A DNA stretch of 64,000 bases from Streptomyces kaniharaensis (GCF_009569385.1 NZ_WBOF01000001.1:3482001-3546000), one strand, 5' to 3'. Counted from the stretch's first letter, positions 1 to 9,087 are shown. Program-made: numbers and translations. Notes: a model not told the origin generated them from the letters alone.

Positions 1-918
1 CAGCCGTGCGCGCAGGTGCCACGGATCGGGCGGAGGCGCGGGAGCGGTGCCGAGCGCGGTGTCGCGGCCGGCCACGGTGTCGGCGGCGGCGCGCAGCGCC
101 ACGTCCAGCGCCTGCCGGGCCGGGGTGTCCGGCCGCCAGTCCGGGACGGTGACCTCTGTGCTGTCGTCCTCCACGGCGCGTGCGAGGCGGGCTGGGACGT
201 CCGCGACTTCGGGCGGGACCGGGCGCAGGGCCCACAGCAGCCCGGTCGCCGCCTCGGTGGCGGCGAGGACGGCTGCGTACCGTGGATCGGTCTCCTGCTT
301 CGTCATCAGGTCCTGCACCTGATTCAGGCGGGCCGTCAGCACCTGGCGCGAGGCCGCGCCCTGCGGCGTGCCGAGATCGGCCAGCATGCGGGCGAGCGCT
401 TCGTAAGCGGCGGCGAGCGCGCGGGTGCGCGGGTCGGAGGTCGGGCGCAGGCCGAGGACGAAGACGAACGCCGCGCCCGCGAGCATCATCGGCGCCGCCG
501 CCCACCAGAGCTGGGGAAGCGGCATCCCACTGCCCAGCGCCGCCGACACCAGCAGCAACATCCCGGCCGCGGACCCGCGCGGACCGGTGGCGCTGAGGAC
601 GCCGGAGGCGAAGGCCGTGGCGGTCAGCGCGGTGCCGAGGGTGGTGGCGTCGGCGTGCGCGTGCTGGAGGGCCGTGCCGATCAGCATCCCGAGCGCGGAG
701 GCGAGGACCGCCGTCCCGATCCGCGCCGTGCGCAGCCCGATCGACTCGTCACGGTCGTTCATCGTCGCGTGCATCGCCCCGAGCCCGGCGAACACCCCGA
801 GGTCGAGGCGGTGCGCGAGCAGGCCGGCGGTGAGGGGCGTTGCCATCCCGAGGGCGGCGCGGGCCATCAACACTCGCGGGAACGGAGCCGGGAGGGGCGC
901 ACGGCCCTGGCCCACCAC
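1..918 (-). CDS. FUSC-family / aromatic acid exporter-like membrane protein (3' truncated by window edge)
   Basis: The minus strand is open from about 918 to the window edge and reads as a hydrophobic protein beginning near MARAALGMATPL, followed by GVFAGLGAMHATMNDRD and alternating Ala/Leu/Gly-rich membrane segments, then a more hydrophilic helical region. This layout (N-terminal membrane helices with the short G-x-x-A-A-x-x-D loop, cytoplasmic helices after) is that of FUSC / aromatic-acid exporter proteins. The C-terminus lies outside the window. The start is uncertain: GTG at 918 has GGAGAG 12 nt upstream, while ATG at 867 starts just before the first membrane helix. Substrate unknown. 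The 299 bases to the next gene show no clear promoter or terminator. Confidence 0.6.
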   Translation of the reverse strand, partial: MVGQGRAPLPAPFPRVLMARAALGMATPLTAGLLAHRLDLGVFAGLGAMHATMNDRDESIGLRTARIGTAVLASALGMLIGTALQHAHADATTLGTALTATAFASGVLSATGPRGSAAGMLLLVSAALGSGMPLPQLWWAAAPMMLAGAAFVFVLGLRPTSDPRTRALAAAYEALARMLADLGTPQGAASRQVLTARLNQVQDLMTKQETDPRYAAVLAATEAATGLLWALRPVPPEVADVPARLARAVEDDSTEVTVPDWRPDTPARQALDVALRAAADTVAGRDTALGTAPAPPPDPWHLRARL

Positions 919-1217
919 GGGCTGGCGGGGCTCTCCGATGGCATACGGTCACGTCCGTTCTGCTGCCAGGGGTCGCTGCTGTGCGACGTTGCGCGGCAGA
1001 TGGGGCGTAGTGGTCAGCTTACCGGGTGGTGGGCGTGTCAAGTTCGTACCGATCGCGTCCAGGCGCGCCAAGGCTGACGGAGGCGATCGCTAGCATTGCC
1101 ACGTCGGCAGCCTGCCAGCGGGGTGGTTGTTCCGTTGCCGACCGCGACTGTACGGACGAGAAGTTGACGGTGTGTTGTGGGCTGCCGCCTGCAGCGGGGG
1201 GAAAGAGGTGGTGTGCT

Positions 1218-1721
1218 GTGCCGGGTGACGTCAAACGAGGCGAGCGAGACAGGTACGACGACCCCGTTGTGCCGGTGGAGAAGCCCAACGTTCCCGATCT
1301 GGTGTCTGCCTTCGGCAAGCAGGACGTCAAGGTGGAGCTCGAAACGCTCACGGCGTTTGCGAAGAAGGTCGAGGCGCTGCTGCAGACGATGGACGGTTCG
1401 GCGGCCTCGGCCAGCAAGCTCCAGGCGCAGACGCTGTCAGGGGCGACTCTGATCAGCGGCGACAAGAGCGGCGAGGTTGTGGAGGCTGCCGCCCTGACAG
1501 CCGCATACGACAAGGTTCACACCAAGCTCGTCAAGCTCCACTCGGACCTCGTCTCCCAGGTCGACGCGATGAAGCTTGCAGTCGGGAAGACAGCCGGCAG
1601 CTATGCGGGCAACGAGGAAGCGACAGCTGCCGCGCACAAGGCTGTGGGAACGAACTTGGGCTCCGCCACTAAGGCGACCGGGGCGAACAGGCCTGCGTCC
1701 GATGTCGGCCAGAGCCTGTAA
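1218..1721 (+). CDS. WXG100-like / ESX-type secreted helical protein
   Basis: A 167-residue Ala/Lys-rich helical protein without signal peptide or membrane segment. It carries a C-terminal YAGNE sequence (Y129 to E133) that fits the YxxxD/E type VII secretion signal. The GTG start at 1218 is preceded by AGAGG about 8 nt upstream; a second GTG at 1269 is possible but has a poorer ribosome site. It is the first gene of a rightward set (this gene, a WXG/Gly-rich protein at 1764, mycosin at 3492), which is the main reason to regard it as a T7SS substrate or partner. No ESX core gene is in the window. I do not recognise a specific named family. Confidence 0.7.
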   Translation: MPGDVKRGERDRYDDPVVPVEKPNVPDLVSAFGKQDVKVELETLTAFAKKVEALLQTMDGSAASASKLQAQTLSGATLISGDKSGEVVEAAALTAAYDKVHTKLVKLHSDLVSQVDAMKLAVGKTAGSYAGNEEATAAAHKAVGTNLGSATKATGANRPASDVGQSL

Positions 1722-1763
1722 CGGTGAAGTGGGTGACAGGTTGACGGACAGGGGGAGCAGGTA

Positions 1764-3392
1764 ATGGCAGGCGGAACGAAATTCGACAGCTACGACCACG
1801 CCCAACTCAAGGCGATGGTCAGCACCACCAACGCGAGTACGGTGCTGAGCCGTGGTACTCAGCTGAGGGAGGCCGGTCAGGCCCTGAAGGACCTCAGCGA
1901 GGCACTCAAGTCGCACGTCGATAACGTCGGCTGGGAGGGACCGGCCGCCGAGAGTTTCAAGACCTGGGCGCGGAACCTCCAGAATTCGGCCGCACAGATC
2001 GGGGAGTACTCCAGCAAGGCCGGCGAGGCAATGCATCATGCGGGCGAGGCACTCAGCCTCGCCCAGGTCGTCGTGCCCGAACTTCCCCATGCAGACATCG
2101 CCACGTACGACAGGGCCACGAGCCAGCTGAGGTATGTTCCGTCGAACATCCCACCGCTACCCTCCAGGGAGGCATTTGACGCCTATATGACGCAGACCTG
2201 GGGGGCGTCCTGGGTCACTAAGGCTCAGGCCGACAAGGCGAAGGCGGTCATCGATAACGAACACCAGGAAGCCGTCCGCCAGATGGAGAAGCTGGCACAG
2301 GCGTACTCCGCGGCGACCGACGTGCTGAACACGCTGCCGGACCCGGACACGGCGGGAAGTTCTGGCAAGGCCCGCTACGGCTCTGCTGACTACTCGCCAG
2401 GGAGTGGCAGCGCTACGGGATCAGGTGGTGCTGTCCGCCAGCCGCGTGGGAGTGTCGGCAGCGATGGAGGTGTCCAGCGGTCGGCGGGCGGAGGCTACAG
2501 CGGCGGCTCTGTAGCGCTCCATCAACCGTTGTCCGGTTCACAAGGGGTGGACACACCGAGTCGCGCCGAGTCGATCTCTTCGCACAGTGGTGGACACGTG
2601 CCGTTGCCACAAGAGCAGGCTGCCTTCACACCATCGTCAGTTCCGTCGTTGCCGATTGATCGTCCTGGCACAGGCCTCGACAGCCTCCCAACAACTCCGA
2701 CCCTTCCGAGCCAGAGTGGTCCGGTCGGTCCCAGCGGAGAAAGCGTCCCGTTCGACGGGTTGGGAGGGTTCCCAGGGCGCGCGGGTGATGGTGGAGGCAA
2801 TGCGGGTTTGCCGGGGGGCGGTCCGATGCCGATTGGTGGCTTCCCGGGGAAGGGTGGGGCGGTCCCGGCCAGGAATGGTGGCTCGATCCCAGGCAAGAGC
2901 GGCGGTTCGGTTCCCGGCCGTCCAGCCCCCTTCGGTGGCGGCTCCCTTCCGGGGAATGCCGACACTACCGCTGGGCTGCCCACCGGGACCGTCTTCGGCT
3001 CCCGTGAGGCTCAGCCGGGTCGGGCAGGGGCATCCGGCATGCCCGGGATGGGCGGCATGCATCCCGGAGTGGCTGGTCACGGAGTGGGCGGTTCGGGTGG
3101 GGGTACACGAGGCCGAGGTTTGACCTCGACCCCTGGCGGGATTGTTGGAGGGCGCAAAGGCCCTTCGACCAGTGGTGAGTTCACTCCTGGTGGGACCGGC
3201 CTGCGCAGGCGGGCTGGGGCTGTCGAGGGTGCGGCTCGTAATGGCCAGAACGGTATGCCGGCTCCCGGCATGCATGGGGGCGGAGCAGGGAGGAATGGCG
3301 GCGACCGCCGCCAGCGTGCCGACTACCTGTACGAGGACGAGGAGACCTGGACCAGCGGTACGCCGCACAGCAACCCGAACGTGGTTGAGTAG
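1764..3392 (+). CDS. WXG-domain protein with long Gly/Pro-rich tail (PPE-like architecture)
   Basis: 542 residues. Residues 1-190 are helical with a WEG turn (GWEGPAAESFKTW near residue 55), the signature of WXG100/PPE-type T7SS substrates. From about residue 200 the protein is low-complexity, rich in Gly, Pro and Ser (GGFPG, GGSIPG and similar runs), ending in an acidic tail. ATG at 1764 follows GGGGGAG with 5-6 nt spacing. The stop precedes the mycosin gene by 99 bp. The arrangement recalls mycobacterial PPE proteins next to a mycosin, although the classical PPE N-terminus is absent. It is probably exported or surface-associated; its role is not known. Confidence 0.75.
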   Translation: MAGGTKFDSYDHAQLKAMVSTTNASTVLSRGTQLREAGQALKDLSEALKSHVDNVGWEGPAAESFKTWARNLQNSAAQIGEYSSKAGEAMHHAGEALSLAQVVVPELPHADIATYDRATSQLRYVPSNIPPLPSREAFDAYMTQTWGASWVTKAQADKAKAVIDNEHQEAVRQMEKLAQAYSAATDVLNTLPDPDTAGSSGKARYGSADYSPGSGSATGSGGAVRQPRGSVGSDGGVQRSAGGGYSGGSVALHQPLSGSQGVDTPSRAESISSHSGGHVPLPQEQAAFTPSSVPSLPIDRPGTGLDSLPTTPTLPSQSGPVGPSGESVPFDGLGGFPGRAGDGGGNAGLPGGGPMPIGGFPGKGGAVPARNGGSIPGKSGGSVPGRPAPFGGGSLPGNADTTAGLPTGTVFGSREAQPGRAGASGMPGMGGMHPGVAGHGVGGSGGGTRGRGLTSTPGGIVGGRKGPSTSGEFTPGGTGLRRRAGAVEGAARNGQNGMPAPGMHGGGAGRNGGDRRQRADYLYEDEETWTSGTPHSNPNVVE

Positions 3393-3491
3393 AACTGGCG
3401 TGACTGCCCGGCTGTTGGGACCTACCGGCGGCTGGGCAGACCTGTCCGGGGCACCGCCCTCGGCTGACGGGGAGACTGACGAGGAGTTGTG

Positions 3492-4865
3492 ATGCGGCTG
3501 ACGAACGGACGAGTGCGTGGGCGGGTCTTCGCTGGAGCGTTCCTGGCAGCCAGCTTCGTGGTCGGCCCGGCTGTGGCTCCGGCGGCCGCGGAGGGTTCTA
3601 TCCGTGATGATCAGTGGCATCTGGATGCAATGCATGCTCCGGAGATGTGGAAGACCTCGACCGGGCAGGGGATCACGGTTGCGGTGATCGATGGCGGATT
3701 CAAGTTCGATCACCCAGACCTGGTGGGTCAGTTGTTGCCCGGGAAGGACGTGAGTGGCACTCCCGGTGGGGTTGGGGCCGATCTCAGCGGGCACGGGACA
3801 GGGATCGCCAGCATAATCGCGGGCACAGGCAAAGGCATGGGGGGCAAAGGTGCCTATGGCTTGGCTCCAGGTGTCAAGATCCTTCCGGTGAAGATCAATA
3901 ACGGTACTGAGGGGGGCGGGGTTAGTTCACGCTTCTTCCTGGACCAGATCGGCCAGGCCGTCGATTATGCCGTCGACCAGGGTGCCAAAGTCATCAACAT
4001 CTCACAGGGAACAGAAGCAGTAACGACAGATCCTGATGACGTGGCGAAGCTGAACAGCGTGCTCGCGCGTGCGGCGGCGAAGGGTTCGCTGATGGTCGCG
4101 AGCGTCGGAAACAGTGCGCAGGACGGGAATCTGGTCGAATACCCGGGTGCTCTGCCCTATGTTGTCGGCGTTGGGGCCATCGACAAGAACGTGACGAGAA
4201 CGGCCGAGTCACAGCAGGGGCCGCAGGTTGATCTCGTAGCCCCCGGCGTGGACATCATCGCCGCTTGCACCGGGCCCACGGGCTACTGCAAGAGCCACGG
4301 TACGTCGGATGGGGCTGCGTTGGTTTCCGCGTCAGCGGCCATGGTCTGGGCTGCGCACGCCGACTGGACGGCAAACCAAGTGCTGCGCGTGCTCATCAAC
4401 ACGGCGGGTAAGCCGACGGATGGCTCTAACCGCAACGACAGTATCGGGTACGGCGCGGTGCGGCCCCGGATTGCTCTGACGACGCCGGGCGATCCGGGGC
4501 CGGCGGATGTCTACCCGATTCCGAGCAAGACGGCTCCACTGCCCTCCGCTTCGCCGTCGTCCACTGCCCCTTCTGCCTCTCTTGCCCCGGCGACCTCGCC
4601 CGCCGTGGTGCCTGCGGCACCGGCGAATACCAGTCCGCCGAAGGTCGCGCAGAGCGCGGACAAGGCGTCCGATTCCGGCAATGCGGTGCTGCCGATCACG
4701 ATCGCTGCGATCGCCGGGTTGGCGCTGGTGACAGGCGTGGTGTTCTTCGTGGTGCGGCGGCGCAGTGCGGCCAGCAAGGCAGCGGCTTATGAGCCTCCGT
4801 TGCTGCCGCCTCCGCCGTCGTATGAGCCGCCCGTGGCGCCAGGGGACAACCCGTGCGCGAGGTAG
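3492..4865 (+). CDS. Type VII secretion-associated subtilisin-like protease (mycosin)
   Basis: 457 residues with a signal peptide (Arg-rich start, hydrophobic stretch, AAA-E cleavage region near 33). The S8 catalytic triad is visible as D67 (VAVIDGG), H101 (SGHGTG) and S272 (HGTSDGA), with oxyanion N207. A Pro/Ser/Ala-rich linker follows, then one transmembrane helix (399-421) and a basic plus proline-rich cytoplasmic tail. This is the layout of mycosins, membrane-anchored proteases attached to ESX systems. ATG at 3492 has GAGGAG 5 nt upstream; the GTG three bases earlier is too close to it. The usual GTSMA/FAAP block is replaced by GTSDGAALV, a mild deviation. Confidence 0.92.
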   Translation: MRLTNGRVRGRVFAGAFLAASFVVGPAVAPAAAEGSIRDDQWHLDAMHAPEMWKTSTGQGITVAVIDGGFKFDHPDLVGQLLPGKDVSGTPGGVGADLSGHGTGIASIIAGTGKGMGGKGAYGLAPGVKILPVKINNGTEGGGVSSRFFLDQIGQAVDYAVDQGAKVINISQGTEAVTTDPDDVAKLNSVLARAAAKGSLMVASVGNSAQDGNLVEYPGALPYVVGVGAIDKNVTRTAESQQGPQVDLVAPGVDIIAACTGPTGYCKSHGTSDGAALVSASAAMVWAAHADWTANQVLRVLINTAGKPTDGSNRNDSIGYGAVRPRIALTTPGDPGPADVYPIPSKTAPLPSASPSSTAPSASLAPATSPAVVPAAPANTSPPKVAQSADKASDSGNAVLPITIAAIAGLALVTGVVFFVVRRRSAASKAAAYEPPLLPPPPSYEPPVAPGDNPCAR

Positions 4866-5035
4866 TCGGCAGCCGTGTCGTTCGGAGCGGACGTCATGGT
4901 CGACGATGAGGCGGAATTGGAGCATCGCGTCGGGGGTCGTGTCAGTGGCCGACGGCCAGACAAGATCAATGCCTGATCGGAGGTGATGGCGGCGCCTCTG
5001 CCGAGCGAGGCGTCGCCTCCGGTCATGTGGCCGTC

Positions 5036-5542
5036 TCACCCTTTCGGTGGCTTGGCGCCGTTGGGCCACACGCATGGGGAGGTGAAGGTGATCTCCAGCG
5101 TACGGTCCGCGTCTCCGAGTTCAGTCATGCTGGCGTTGAAGTTATTCGAGTTGTTGGTGAAGAAGAGCGAGGGAGCGGACAGGGCGGAGTCAGGGGTCGG
5201 CTTGAACCCCATGGATTCAACCTGGGAACGAAATGCCGCAAAGTAGTCTGGATGCCGCTCCAGCGGCACGCCGGGCAACTTCCTTTCGGTGTCGATGTTT
5301 ACGCGACCGTCCTCCTCGGAGGGGGCATCATTCTTGAAGCAGAAGCTGTCGCTGTCGTTCTCGGTCATGGTGGTGACCGGCTGTGGCAAGCTGGCTACCA
5401 CCTGGGCGATATAGCTTTCAGTCTGTGCCTTCGCCTGTGCGCGGGTCATCGTTGGACCGCTTGCGTCATCGCCGCAAGCTGCCACGGCCAACACCAACGT
5501 TATGGTCGTGACCAACCTCCCGACGCACCGCTTGTAGCTCAT
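5036..5542 (-). CDS. Secreted lipoprotein, candidate immunity protein for the adjacent hydrolase
   Basis: 168 residues with a lipoprotein signal: basic start, hydrophobic stretch and lipobox VAAC, lipidated Cys at 23. The mature part has Cys residues at both ends (DSFCFKND and TSPCVWPNG) and no recognised domain. ATG at 5542 is preceded by GGAGG 5 nt upstream and overlaps the stop of the upstream hydrolase gene by one base (TGATG), so the two are translationally coupled. A lipoprotein coupled to a WXG-headed lipase-like protein recalls T7SS lipase toxin/immunity-lipoprotein pairs. That function is inference; the family itself is not recognised. Confidence 0.8.
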   Translation of the reverse strand: MSYKRCVGRLVTTITLVLAVAACGDDASGPTMTRAQAKAQTESYIAQVVASLPQPVTTMTENDSDSFCFKNDAPSEEDGRVNIDTERKLPGVPLERHPDYFAAFRSQVESMGFKPTPDSALSAPSLFFTNNSNNFNASMTELGDADRTLEITFTSPCVWPNGAKPPKG

Positions 5543-7164
5543 CAAAGCCTCCACGTCCCTGCGGCCACTTCGCCAAATGCCCTGACTGATGGTGAATCTT
5601 TCACCCAGTAGTGGTTGTGGTCGCTGTTTCCCGCCGGTAGATGCTTGGCTCCGAATGAATCCCACGTCGGGTCAAGGCCGAAGTTGAGAGTGCCGGCCGC
5701 TATCGCGATGCCGATGTCGTCGCCACCCCGCGCAACATATACGTGGGAGGGGTCGATGTTCAGATCTTTGGCGTGATCCACGCCGACTCCTGGACTTCCT
5801 ACCAGGACCACGTCATCGACCGGCAGATTGTGGTCGCGCATGGTGTAGCCAACGGTGGTACTTCCGTAGCTGTGTCCCATGAGTACGTTGTGCGAGGGCG
5901 TTCCCTCGTGGGTTGAGCGCAGACCGATCTGGAATCGGGCGAGATCCTTTTCCGCGTTCTGAGCCCACGATTCGTAGGCTGCCTCGGGCAGGATGCTCTG
6001 CGGTGCGTCGTAGCCGACCCAGGCGATGGTGGCGGTGGTCTTGGTGCTGTCCGCCTGTTTGGCAGCCCTTGCCATCTCATCCGCCTTGTCGACGTCGCCG
6101 CTGGCCGTGCCGAACCTGGAGGTGGTGCCGGGGACGAAGGTCACGACGTTGTCGGCTGTGTCGGGGTTGTTGACCGAGACGATTGCCCGGCCTTTGCCCT
6201 TGGTGTCGAAGCCGAGGAGAAAGGCCGGCGTATTGTCGCGGAACTTGAGTTTGTCGCCCGCCAGCCGACTTTCGATGTCGTTGATCGAATGAAGTTTCTC
6301 TTGCAGGTCGTCGTGCTTGGTCCGCCATGCGCTGTAGTCCGCGTTCTCGACAGAGCCGCGGCCCGCCTTGACTGTATGGGCTGGCTCTGGACCCAAGTGG
6401 TCGAGCTGGAGCTGAAGGTCCTGCTTGCTGCGCTGCAGGTTGATGCGGTTGGCCTGGTCGCGGGCGATGGCGGGGACGCCGTCGAGATTGCCGACCTGGT
6501 CGGGATGGTTGAGGATGAACCGCTGCTGCTGGGCCTCAGTGAGGCCGTCCCACCAGCGCTTCACGCCGTCGGGGTCGGTACCGGTGGCAGGTACTTGGTC
6601 GCGGGCGGCCACGGCTGCCTGATCCTGCTTGACGGTGGCGGCGTCCAGGCCGGTGCCGCTGCTTGCGTTGTAGGCGAGGTGGCTGAGTCTCTGCTCGATC
6701 GCTTGGTCGGCGTGGTCGGCTTCGTTGAGCGCGGCGGTGATCCGCTTGCTGATCTCCTTGGCGGTCGCCTCGGCATCGGTACCGGCGAAGTTCGGGGATG
6801 TGGACTCGTTGTCCCAGGTGAGGCGGCCGTCGGGGGCCACGTTGAGCTTGGCGTTCTTGGCGTCGTCGAGGGCGCTGATCAGGTGTGCCTGAGCCGCCGC
6901 GAAGCCCTCGGCGGCATCGGCGAGTGCCTTGCTGACGAAGGAGAGTTCCTGGTGGGCGGCCTGGAGTTCGCTGCCCAGGTTCTTGATCTGGGTCCCGGCC
7001 GAGGTGGCCGTGGTGCCGGTCCAGTGCTCGGCGGTCAGGCGATCGGCGATCTCGTGCTGCCACGCTTCCGTAGCCTTGCCGAAAGTGGTGGCCAGAACGT
7101 CGAACGCGTTCTTGGCGGTGGTGATGTTGTTGATGTTCGCGTTGTAGAGCGTTGCGATGTCCAC
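5542..7164 (-). CDS. WXG-type N-terminus fused to DUF1023 alpha/beta hydrolase
   Basis: 540 residues. The first ~110 form a WXG-like helical region (HWTGTTA, WTG at 48-50). A long helical middle follows, then an alpha/beta hydrolase domain of the DUF1023 type from about 320. The nucleophile elbow GHSYGS puts the catalytic Ser at 432, and a DHNHYW segment near the C-terminus probably supplies His. There is no signal peptide, as expected for a T7SS substrate. The start is GTG at 7164, with GGAAGG about 10 nt upstream and the stop of the preceding WXG gene at 7167. A lipase/esterase activity on lipids or envelope esters is likely; whether it is a toxin is inferred from the coupled lipoprotein. 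Confidence 0.85.
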   Translation of the reverse strand: MDIATLYNANINNITTAKNAFDVLATTFGKATEAWQHEIADRLTAEHWTGTTATSAGTQIKNLGSELQAAHQELSFVSKALADAAEGFAAAQAHLISALDDAKNAKLNVAPDGRLTWDNESTSPNFAGTDAEATAKEISKRITAALNEADHADQAIEQRLSHLAYNASSGTGLDAATVKQDQAAVAARDQVPATGTDPDGVKRWWDGLTEAQQQRFILNHPDQVGNLDGVPAIARDQANRINLQRSKQDLQLQLDHLGPEPAHTVKAGRGSVENADYSAWRTKHDDLQEKLHSINDIESRLAGDKLKFRDNTPAFLLGFDTKGKGRAIVSVNNPDTADNVVTFVPGTTSRFGTASGDVDKADEMARAAKQADSTKTTATIAWVGYDAPQSILPEAAYESWAQNAEKDLARFQIGLRSTHEGTPSHNVLMGHSYGSTTVGYTMRDHNLPVDDVVLVGSPGVGVDHAKDLNIDPSHVYVARGGDDIGIAIAAGTLNFGLDPTWDSFGAKHLPAGNSDHNHYWVKDSPSVRAFGEVAAGTWRL

Positions 7165-7166
7165 AG

Positions 7167-7591
7167 CTACTTGGCCTTCCGCTCGGAGGCGGCGCGCGAC
7201 TTCTCGGCGGCCGTGGACGGTTCACCGACCAGCACTGTGCCGAAGGGATCGGACTCGGTCGGTCGCGGGACCCCGCGGCCCTCGCCCTGAAGGTGCGCGT
7301 ACACGCTCTGCTCGTCCTGGCGGTAGATGCCGGCCGTCTTGACGAGGTTGGCGCCGAGGTCGCCCATGTCCTTGCCGAGCTTGTCGAGCAGCGTCTTCCA
7401 GTTCGTGCCGCAGCTCTGCAGGGTGGTGGCGGTCTGCCAGCCTGCAGACTGGCGGCGGCCTGACTGCACGGTTCGGTGATCTTCGCGGTTTCGGTCGGTA
7501 TCTGAGCCGCGATGAACTGGGCGCTCAGGCCCGTGTTTTCCAGCGCGGCCGGATTCACCTTGAACTCTGCGGCCAGATCGGGATTCGGCAC
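7167..7591 (-). pseudogene. WXG100-like protein gene interrupted by a frameshift
   Basis: Two frames join into one sensible protein. GTG at 7591 (GGGGGG just upstream) reads VPNPDLAAEFKVNP to SLQAG; the next frame continues from WQTATTLQSCGTNW to SERKAK with the stop at 7167. The switch lies at about 7436-7446. The span of 425 nt is one base short of 142 codons, so a single missing base explains it. The restored 141-residue protein has a helix-turn-helix-like WXG100 layout and IYRQDE, a YxxxE secretion motif. It would be the small partner of the downstream hydrolase. It may be a true pseudogene, a sequencing error, or less likely a -1 recoding site; the short downstream frame could start at 7469. 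Confidence 0.6.
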
Positions 7592-7749
7592 GGTCCCCCC
7601 ATGTGCGTCGCGCTCGGTGGCGTTATGACGATAGTGCGAATGTGGTCGGTGATCAGGAGGCACACGCCCGGCGTGCGGGAGGCGGGGTGCGCCGATGTCA
7701 CTCGGGTGGGGGCTGTGTCGGCGAGGACGGCGGCCGTCAGGGTGGCGGT

Positions 7750-9087
7750 ATGGATACGCAGGGAGCTTGGCGGGCGGGGCAGTTGCGGAGGGCTGCGGGT
7801 GCGGCGTTGATCGGGACGGCGATCGAGTTCTATGACTTCTTTGTCTATGGGACCGCGGCGGCGTTGGTGTTCGGGGAGGTGTTCTTTCCCGGGCTAGGGG
7901 CTGTGGGGGCGCTGCTGGCGGCGTTCTCGGTGTATGCGGTGGCGTTTCTGGCGCGGCCGTTGGGGGCCGTGGTGTTCGGGCACTTCGGGGATCGGCTGGG
8001 GCGGAAGGCGACGTTGGTGCTGTCGCTGCTGTTGATGGGGTTGGCCACGGCGGCGGTGGGGGTGTTGCCGGGGTTCGCCGTGTGGGGGTGGTGGGCGCCG
8101 GTGGTGCTGGTGGTGCTGCGGGTGTGTCAGGGCGTCGGCCTGGGTGGGGAGTGGGGTGGGGCGGCGCTGCTGATCGCGGAGAACGCGCCGGCGGGGAGGA
8201 GGGGGCGGTACGGGGCGTTTCTGCAGCTGGGGCCGACGATCGGGTTCGTGTTGGCGAATGGGGGGTTCCTGGCGCTGCAACTCGGGCTGGATGAGCGGGC
8301 GTTCAGGGAGTGGGGGTGGCGGGTGCCGTTCGTCGCTTCGCTCGGGCTCGTGGCGGTGGGGTTGTTCGTGCGGTTGAAGGTGGAGGAGTCTCCGCTGTTT
8401 CGGGGGCAGGGAAGGGGGACACAGAGGCTGCCCGTGGTGGAGGTACTCCGGGATCACTGGCGCACGGTGCTGGTGGGCTGCGGCGTGATCACCGTGGGGT
8501 ACGCGCTGTTCTACCTGACCACGACGTACGCGCTGGCGTACGCGACGACCGGGCTCGGGGTGGCGAGCACGCTGGTGCTGTCGATGCTGCTGGTGGGCGC
8601 GCTGGGCATGGCCGCGACGGTGTGGGTGAGTGCGCGCCGCAGCGACGGCTGGGGGCGGCGGCGGACCCTGACGGGGGCGACGGGGCTGGCGATGGCGTGG
8701 TCGCTGGTGCTGTTCCCGCTGCTGGAGACGGTGCGCCGGCCGTTGATGTTCGTGGCGCTGGCGGGGGCGATGGTGGTGCTGGGGTGTCTGATGGGGCCCT
8801 TGGCGGCGTTCCTGCCGGAGCTTTTCCCGACCCGGGTGCGCTACACGGGCGCGGCGTTGACGTACAACCTGGGCGGGGTGGTGGGCGGTGCGACGACACC
8901 GCTGGTGGCGACGCGGCTGACCGAGGCGTACGGGACGGCGGAGCCGGCGGGTTGGTACCTGGCCGGACTGGGCGCGGTGGCGCTGCTCTGCCTTCGGCTG
9001 CTGCCGGAGACGTCGGGCGTGGAGCTGGGGGCTGTGGACGGCGGAAGCCGCCGGGCGCCCCTCCTCGGGGCGGATCCGGCGGCTTAG
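7750..9087 (+). CDS. MFS transporter, metabolite:H+ symporter (MHS) family
   Basis: 445 residues with 12 predicted membrane helices. The start GTAIEFYDFFVYGTAAA and the loop GHFGDRLGRKATL are the two MHS-family signatures (as in ShiA, KgtP and ProP). RVCQGVGLGGEWGGAALL is the typical fourth-helix motif, and PFVASLGL follows the central loop. It probably imports a dicarboxylate, shikimate-like or osmolyte substrate with protons; the substrate cannot be read from sequence. ATG at 7750 is preceded by AGGGTGG. The coding strand is unusually rich in G at third codon positions (GTG, GGG, GCG), with many G runs. No operon partner. Confidence 0.9.
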   Translation: MDTQGAWRAGQLRRAAGAALIGTAIEFYDFFVYGTAAALVFGEVFFPGLGAVGALLAAFSVYAVAFLARPLGAVVFGHFGDRLGRKATLVLSLLLMGLATAAVGVLPGFAVWGWWAPVVLVVLRVCQGVGLGGEWGGAALLIAENAPAGRRGRYGAFLQLGPTIGFVLANGGFLALQLGLDERAFREWGWRVPFVASLGLVAVGLFVRLKVEESPLFRGQGRGTQRLPVVEVLRDHWRTVLVGCGVITVGYALFYLTTTYALAYATTGLGVASTLVLSMLLVGALGMAATVWVSARRSDGWGRRRTLTGATGLAMAWSLVLFPLLETVRRPLMFVALAGAMVVLGCLMGPLAAFLPELFPTRVRYTGAALTYNLGGVVGGATTPLVATRLTEAYGTAEPAGWYLAGLGAVALLCLRLLPETSGVELGAVDGGSRRAPLLGADPAA

